8,630 bases of DNA, taken from positions 1-8,630 of the forward strand of contig JACNJI010000149.1 of assembly GCA_014382645.1 (NCBI GenBank), given 5' to 3'. Positions 6,734 through 8,630 of the stretch are shown one piece after another. The DNA comes from Verrucomicrobiota bacterium. Its GTDB lineage: Bacteria; Verrucomicrobiota; Verrucomicrobiia; Opitutales; Seribacteraceae. The notes under the pieces are model-generated. The model made no database searches. It was given only the letters and a program-made list of their open reading frames with translations, and was not told where the DNA came from. Position 1 is the stretch's first letter. Each line of letters starts with the position of its first letter. The position numbers and the translations under genes were made by a program.

Positions 6734-8630
6734 CTAACGCACCTCGAAACGGGAACGGGCGAATTTCCCCATTGGGGTAAGGCAAAGCAGTTCGTGACGT
6801 CCGATTCCTACCGCAGTTCGCCGAGCTTCAGATCCGGCAAGGGCTCGACCGTTGAGAAACCATAGCAGCTCACCATCTAGATTGGCCTTTGGGCGGACCT
6901 CCAATAATTCGTCTATTTTTCGGTAAACGGCTCCGGGTTCGGGAGACAGGATGGCAAGCTTCAAATCTTCTGCGGACAAAGGAATCGGTCGGGCAACTGT
7001 CCACGGGGTGGGCTTTTCGGGAGCCTCTGTCATCCGAACTTGTGAAAGATCGAAGATGCGGGCGAGGACCGGTTCGGCAACTTTGGCCCCCACGAAGGCT
7101 TCATCGCCCATCCCTGAAAGTCTTCCGACCCACACGCCAACGGCATACTTACCGTTGTGACCGACCGCCCAGGCATCCCGCCTTCCGGAAGAAGTACCCG
7201 TCTTACGCATAAACCACGGAGTCGATTGCGGGGAAAGATGCTCGAACTCGGTCGAAGGGAAACGCCAAGAAGACAATTCATGCCCTAACCAAGCACACAC
7301 GTCCGCATCTAGAATTCGAGCATCCACGACAGGTTCGTCCATGAATGTACGTATGTTTCGGCGAATACCGGCCCGGCCCAATGTGGCGTAGGCGTGGGTA
7401 AGATCGAGCAAACGCGTCTCCACCGCACCCAGCACGAAGGCAAGACCTCCGCGACCAACGGGGTCACCCCGAAAACGCACGCCGCATCCCTCCGCCACGC
7501 CCGCTGCCTTGACCGCACCCACTTCCCGAGCAACTTGAAGCGCAGGCAGATTGAGAGACCACCGCAAGGCGTCCCCCGCAGACACTTCTCCGGAGAAGGT
7601 TCGGTCAAAATTCTCGGGAGTCCAGCCGGCAAAACTTACGGGTGCGTCGGAGAGAATGGTCTCGCCATCCAAACGCCGATCGGCGGCAGCCGTAGCGAAA
7701 ACGAAAGGCTTAAGAGCTGAACCGGGTGAACGCCACGCCATCGCAGCATTGACCTGCCCATCATGCGGATTTTCAAAGTTCACGCCTCCGAGCATCGCAA
7801 TCAAGCCCCCGCTTTCCACTTCGATTACGACCGCAGCTACTTCGGATGCTGTCGGCAAATGCTTCACATGTTCCCTGGCAATCCGTTCTATTTCCAACTG
7901 CAGCTCGAGATCGAAATAGGTTTTGCCGCCGGAAGGTCTTCGATGCAAAGCTTCCATCACGAAGTGCCGACTTTGCCCGCCCGTCAATGGGCGAGGTTCA
8001 AGCTGAACGGGTTCACTCATGGCTTCCTGGGCAACATCGCGAGAAATCATTCCCTCCAAACACATCCGATCCAACACCTTGTCCCGTCGCCTTTTGGCGG
8101 TTCCGGGATAACGGTCGGGGCGCAGACGGGAAGGAGATTGTGGGATACCCGCTAGAAGAGCAGCCTCGGGCAGCGAGATTTCCTTGGCCGACTTGCCAAA
8201 GTAGCGTCGCGATGCCGCTTCGACTCCATTTAGGTTTCCACCATAGGGGGCTAGGTTCAGGTACGCCTGAAGGATTTCGTCTTTCGACAGGTTTTCCTTC
8301 AACCGCCATGCTCGGGCCGCTTCGGAAAGCTTCACTTCGAAAGTGCGGGGTCTGGGTTCCAGCATACGGCACAACTGCATATCCAACGTGCTTGCCCCCG
8401 AGACGACGCCCAAAGCAAATATGTTTTGAAAGGAGGCTCGAGCAACGGACACAAAATCCACCCCGGAATGAGAGCGAAAGCGTTCGTCTTCTACCGCAAT
8501 TGTAGCGCGCTTCAGCCAAGGTGAAATCTCCGAAAGGGAGATGGGGAGACGCCATTGCTCTTCGCCGGTCAAGGTGCGCGTGAGGACGCGATTATGCCGG
8601 TCCAGCAGAACACCGCTCTCCGGCACGGCC
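6734..8630 (-). CDS. pbpC: Penicillin-binding protein 1C (glycosyltransferase-transpeptidase), N-terminus outside the window
   Basis: This is a class A penicillin-binding protein homologue that would polymerise lipid II into glycan strands and cross-link them outside the inner membrane. At least 631 codons are visible. The frame stays open to the right edge, so the GTG at 8626 need not be the start; compared with E. coli PbpC, about 40 residues including the membrane anchor are missing. Numbering from 8626, the GT51 domain shows EDERF (catalytic E46), SGASTLDMQ (76-84, usually SGGSTLTMQ), KLSE (99-102, second key Glu E102), SKDEIL, YLNLAPYGGNLNG and GIPQSPSRLRPDR, the last typical of the 1C type. 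The transpeptidase has SALK (nucleophile S303, 7718-7720), SLN (357-359) and KTGTS (475-479). A PbpC-type C-terminal domain follows (about 555-630). The stop TAG is at 6734-6736. All main catalytic residues are present. Confidence 0.95.
   Translation of the reverse strand, partial: AVPESGVLLDRHNRVLTRTLTGEEQWRLPISLSEISPWLKRATIAVEDERFRSHSGVDFVSVARASFQNIFALGVVSGASTLDMQLCRMLEPRPRTFEVKLSEAARAWRLKENLSKDEILQAYLNLAPYGGNLNGVEAASRRYFGKSAKEISLPEAALLAGIPQSPSRLRPDRYPGTAKRRRDKVLDRMCLEGMISRDVAQEAMSEPVQLEPRPLTGGQSRHFVMEALHRRPSGGKTYFDLELQLEIERIAREHVKHLPTASEVAAVVIEVESGGLIAMLGGVNFENPHDGQVNAAMAWRSPGSALKPFVFATAAADRRLDGETILSDAPVSFAGWTPENFDRTFSGEVSAGDALRWSLNLPALQVAREVGAVKAAGVAEGCGVRFRGDPVGRGGLAFVLGAVETRLLDLTHAYATLGRAGIRRNIRTFMDEPVVDARILDADVCAWLGHELSSWRFPSTEFEHLSPQSTPWFMRKTGTSSGRRDAWAVGHNGKYAVGVWVGRLSGMGDEAFVGAKVAEPVLARIFDLSQVRMTEAPEKPTPWTVARPIPLSAEDLKLAILSPEPGAVYRKIDELLEVRPKANLDGELLWFLNGRALAGSEARRTAVGIGRHELLCLTPMGKFARSRFEVR

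Noticed and set aside
6767..6777. CCCC-ATT-GGGG inverted repeat near the pbpC 3' end
   Set aside because: A four-pair stem with a three-base loop inside pbpC codons and no T tract on either strand; too weak to call.
7846..8505. 219-codon open frame on the + strand opposite pbpC
   Set aside because: It is fully antisense to the strongly conserved glycosyltransferase part of pbpC, and its translation is rich in Arg, Pro and Ser with no recognisable domain.

Overview
The window is an ordinary chromosomal housekeeping region, probably from a Verrucomicrobiota bacterium of the Opitutae / Puniceicoccales type. That placement is inferred from recognised sequence habits and not from a search: the long, three-domain form of IspG, a CdsA signature reading IPGIGGMLDLTD, and an RseP with PQLADMGRLEG after its first conserved block. 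Base composition is moderate (roughly half G+C by eye) and looks even across the window. I see no tRNA, rRNA, insertion sequence, CRISPR array or other mobile element.

Layout: on the + strand, positions 1-6726 hold six tightly packed genes reading the same way: the 3' end of uppS, then cdsA, dxr, rseP, ispG and an inositol-monophosphatase-family gene. uppS/cdsA overlap as ATGA and cdsA/dxr as GTGA. The dxr-rseP gap is 24 bases and the rseP-ispG gap is 15 bases. ispG and the phosphatase gene overlap by 16 bases. This spacing looks like one transcription unit whose promoter lies upstream of the window. After a 7-base convergent gap, the - strand carries a penicillin-binding protein 1C gene (pbpC) that runs off the right edge, with its N-terminal anchor outside the window. 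There is no gene-free stretch longer than 24 bases.

How the genes fit together: Dxr and IspG are the committed step and the penultimate step of the MEP isoprenoid pathway. UppS turns the resulting isopentenyl diphosphate into undecaprenyl diphosphate, the lipid carrier for wall polymers. CdsA makes CDP-diacylglycerol for phospholipids. RseP is the intramembrane site-2 protease often encoded beside these genes. PbpC is a bifunctional peptidoglycan synthase homologue that would use lipid II built on the UppS product, so the whole window concerns the cell envelope and its isoprenoid supply.

I found no convincing undescribed system. The points worth a second look are small: a pure Asp/Glu/Gly tract coded by a hexamer repeat inside the cytosolic loop of RseP, substitutions in otherwise conserved motifs of CdsA, Dxr, UppS and PbpC, and the overlap of a phosphatase gene with ispG.
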